A stretch of DNA of 15,876 bases from Crocinitomicaceae bacterium (lineage in GTDB: Bacteria > Bacteroidota > Bacteroidia > Flavobacteriales_G > Salibacteraceae), in contig JAAZVO010000036.1 in NCBI GenBank assembly GCA_018623405.1, positions 1 to 15,876 on the forward strand, written 5' to 3'. Shown in pieces: positions 14,878-15,876 of this stretch. Position 1 is the first letter of the stretch, and each line of letters starts with the position of its first letter. A program made the translations under genes and the position numbers. Below the pieces are notes generated by a model that did not search any database, was not told where the DNA came from, and saw only the letters and a list, made by a program, of their open reading frames with translations.

Positions 14878-15876
14878 TTAAAACGGTACTCCGGCTTCAT
14901 CATTATCCATCTCATTATCTGAAGATGGATCATTCATTTTTGATTGTCTAGTTAAGGTATTTTGAGATTCGAAATCTTCATTGGGCGTTAAAGAGGTGCC
15001 AAAACCATCTGGCATATCTGCATCAAAGTTTTCAAACTTGGCAAATTTGCCAATAAACTTAAGCTTTACATTTTCTAGCGCACCATTTCTATGTTTTGCG
15101 ATTATGATTTCTGCCATTCCGGTAGTATCATTACCTTCTTCATCTTGGCTTAATCCATAATATTCGGGTCGGTAGATAAACATTACCATATCAGCATCTT
15201 GCTCAATTGCACCTGACTCCCTAAGGTCTGATAGTTGAGGTCTTTTTTCGCCACCTCTAGTTTCTACAGCTCTACTTAACTGCGATAGTGCAATAATTGG
15301 AACATTTAGCTCCTTGGCAATTCCTTTTATAGATCGAGAAATGGTACTAATTTCCTGCTCACGGTTTCCTTTATTATCTCCACCCGCAGTCATAAGCTGA
15401 AGGTAATCTATAATAATCAGGTCAACATCATATTGAGATTTTAACCTTCTACATTTTGCACGAAGCTCAAAAATGGAAAGCCCCGGAGTATCATCAATAT
15501 AAATTTTGGCTTTCGAAAGTTGATCGATTTTGGCATTTAGTTGCTCCCATTCGTAACTTTCTAAATTTCCTCTTTTAAGTTTTTCTGCAGAAAGCTCTGT
15601 TTCAGAGGCAATTAGCCTGTTTACTAACTGCAAAGAAGACATCTCTAATGAAAATACTGCAACAGGTTTGTCGAAATTTACTGCTGCATTTCTAGCCAAT
15701 GAAAGTACAAAGGCTGTTTTTCCCATACCTGGCCTTGCTGCCAAAATAATCATATCAGACCTTTGGAAACCTGCAGTAACTTTATCTAAATTAGTAAATC
15801 CACTTGGTATTCCACTTAATCCGTCATCTTTTTGGCTGAGGTCTTCAATTTTCTTAATTGCCTCTAACATAAGGTC
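14878..15876 (-). CDS. dnaB: Replicative DNA helicase DnaB, C-terminal part (partial at right edge)
   Basis: The frame runs off the window; the ATG at 15870 is internal, since DnaB is about 500 residues. The visible 332 residues are the RecA-like hexameric helicase domain: Walker A ARPGMGKTA (residues 45-53 counted from that ATG), VFSLEMSS (72-79), Walker B LIIIDYLQLM (151-160), the ALSQLSR segment (194-200), the DLRESGAIEQDAD region (215-227) and the KHRNG motif (259-263). No intein is present. It unwinds the lagging-strand template ahead of the replisome. The last 50 residues are a disordered acidic tail (DNEMDNDEAGVPF), which resembles the protein-binding tip of SSB. The stop is close to the next gene, so dnaB probably leads a three-gene unit. 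Confidence 0.95.
   Translation of the reverse strand, partial: DLMLEAIKKIEDLSQKDDGLSGIPSGFTNLDKVTAGFQRSDMIILAARPGMGKTAFVLSLARNAAVNFDKPVAVFSLEMSSLQLVNRLIASETELSAEKLKRGNLESYEWEQLNAKIDQLSKAKIYIDDTPGLSIFELRAKCRRLKSQYDVDLIIIDYLQLMTAGGDNKGNREQEISTISRSIKGIAKELNVPIIALSQLSRAVETRGGEKRPQLSDLRESGAIEQDADMVMFIYRPEYYGLSQDEEGNDTTGMAEIIIAKHRNGALENVKLKFIGKFAKFENFDADMPDGFGTSLTPNEDFESQNTLTRQSKMNDPSSDNEMDNDEAGVPF

Noticed and set aside
1..15876. CRISPR arrays, insertion sequences, tRNA or rRNA genes, phage genes
   Set aside because: None seen on either strand by eye; composition and gene families look uniformly chromosomal.

Overview
The window is an AT-rich chromosomal segment from a member of the Bacteroidota, most likely a Flavobacteriia-like or related marine or aquatic lineage. 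Four things point there: gene families typical of the phylum (DUF2452, DUF3078, a BNR/sortilin-type secreted protein, a LytTR response regulator), TAnnTTTG-like promoter boxes, weak or absent Shine-Dalgarno signals, and a DnaB ending in an acidic -GVPF tail. No tRNA, rRNA, CRISPR array, integrase or transposase is visible. No gene-free stretch exceeds about 200 bases.

Layout. (1) Bases 1-933, + strand: the C-terminal end of a probable SIMPL-domain (DUF541) protein, then two tandem HAD-like phosphatase paralogues with overlapping stop/start codons. The first paralogue has lost its catalytic motif III and IV residues. (2) Bases 988-5105, + strand: a large exported Asp-box beta-propeller protein, a DUF2452 cytoplasmic protein and a DUF4440/SnoaL-like lipoprotein, all overlapping. 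(3) Bases 5112-9830, + strand: a DNA-repair cassette of ATP-dependent DNA ligase, Lhr-Core helicase and a calcineurin-like phosphoesterase. It corresponds to the known bacterial MPE-Lig-Lhr-Exo cluster, but the metallo-beta-lactamase exonuclease gene is absent here. The helicase gene is interrupted by one in-frame TAG. (4) Bases 9853-11126, - strand: an HPt phosphotransfer protein translationally coupled to a DUF3078 outer-membrane protein. Its terminator-like hairpin lies inside the end of the converging phosphoesterase gene. (5) Bases 11324-12015, + strand: a LytTR response regulator divergent from the HPt gene, split by a one-base frameshift in the receiver domain. (6) Bases 11995-15876, - strand: the C-terminal two thirds of the replicative helicase DnaB, then an exported protein with an amidotransferase-like Cys motif, then a COG2509-type FAD-dependent dehydrogenase, apparently one transcription unit.

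The main functional units are the repair cassette (end sealing, 3'-5' unwinding, Mn-dependent nuclease/phosphodiesterase) and the HPt/response-regulator pair, a partial phosphorelay with no kinase in the window. Two genes within 3.5 kb carry single-nucleotide lesions. These may be real pseudogenisation or sequence errors; the bases alone cannot settle which. I see no wholly novel system. The most interesting points are the HAD active/pseudo-enzyme pair, the amber codon in the otherwise conserved Lhr-Core gene, and the HPt-DUF3078 operon facing a frameshifted LytTR regulator.
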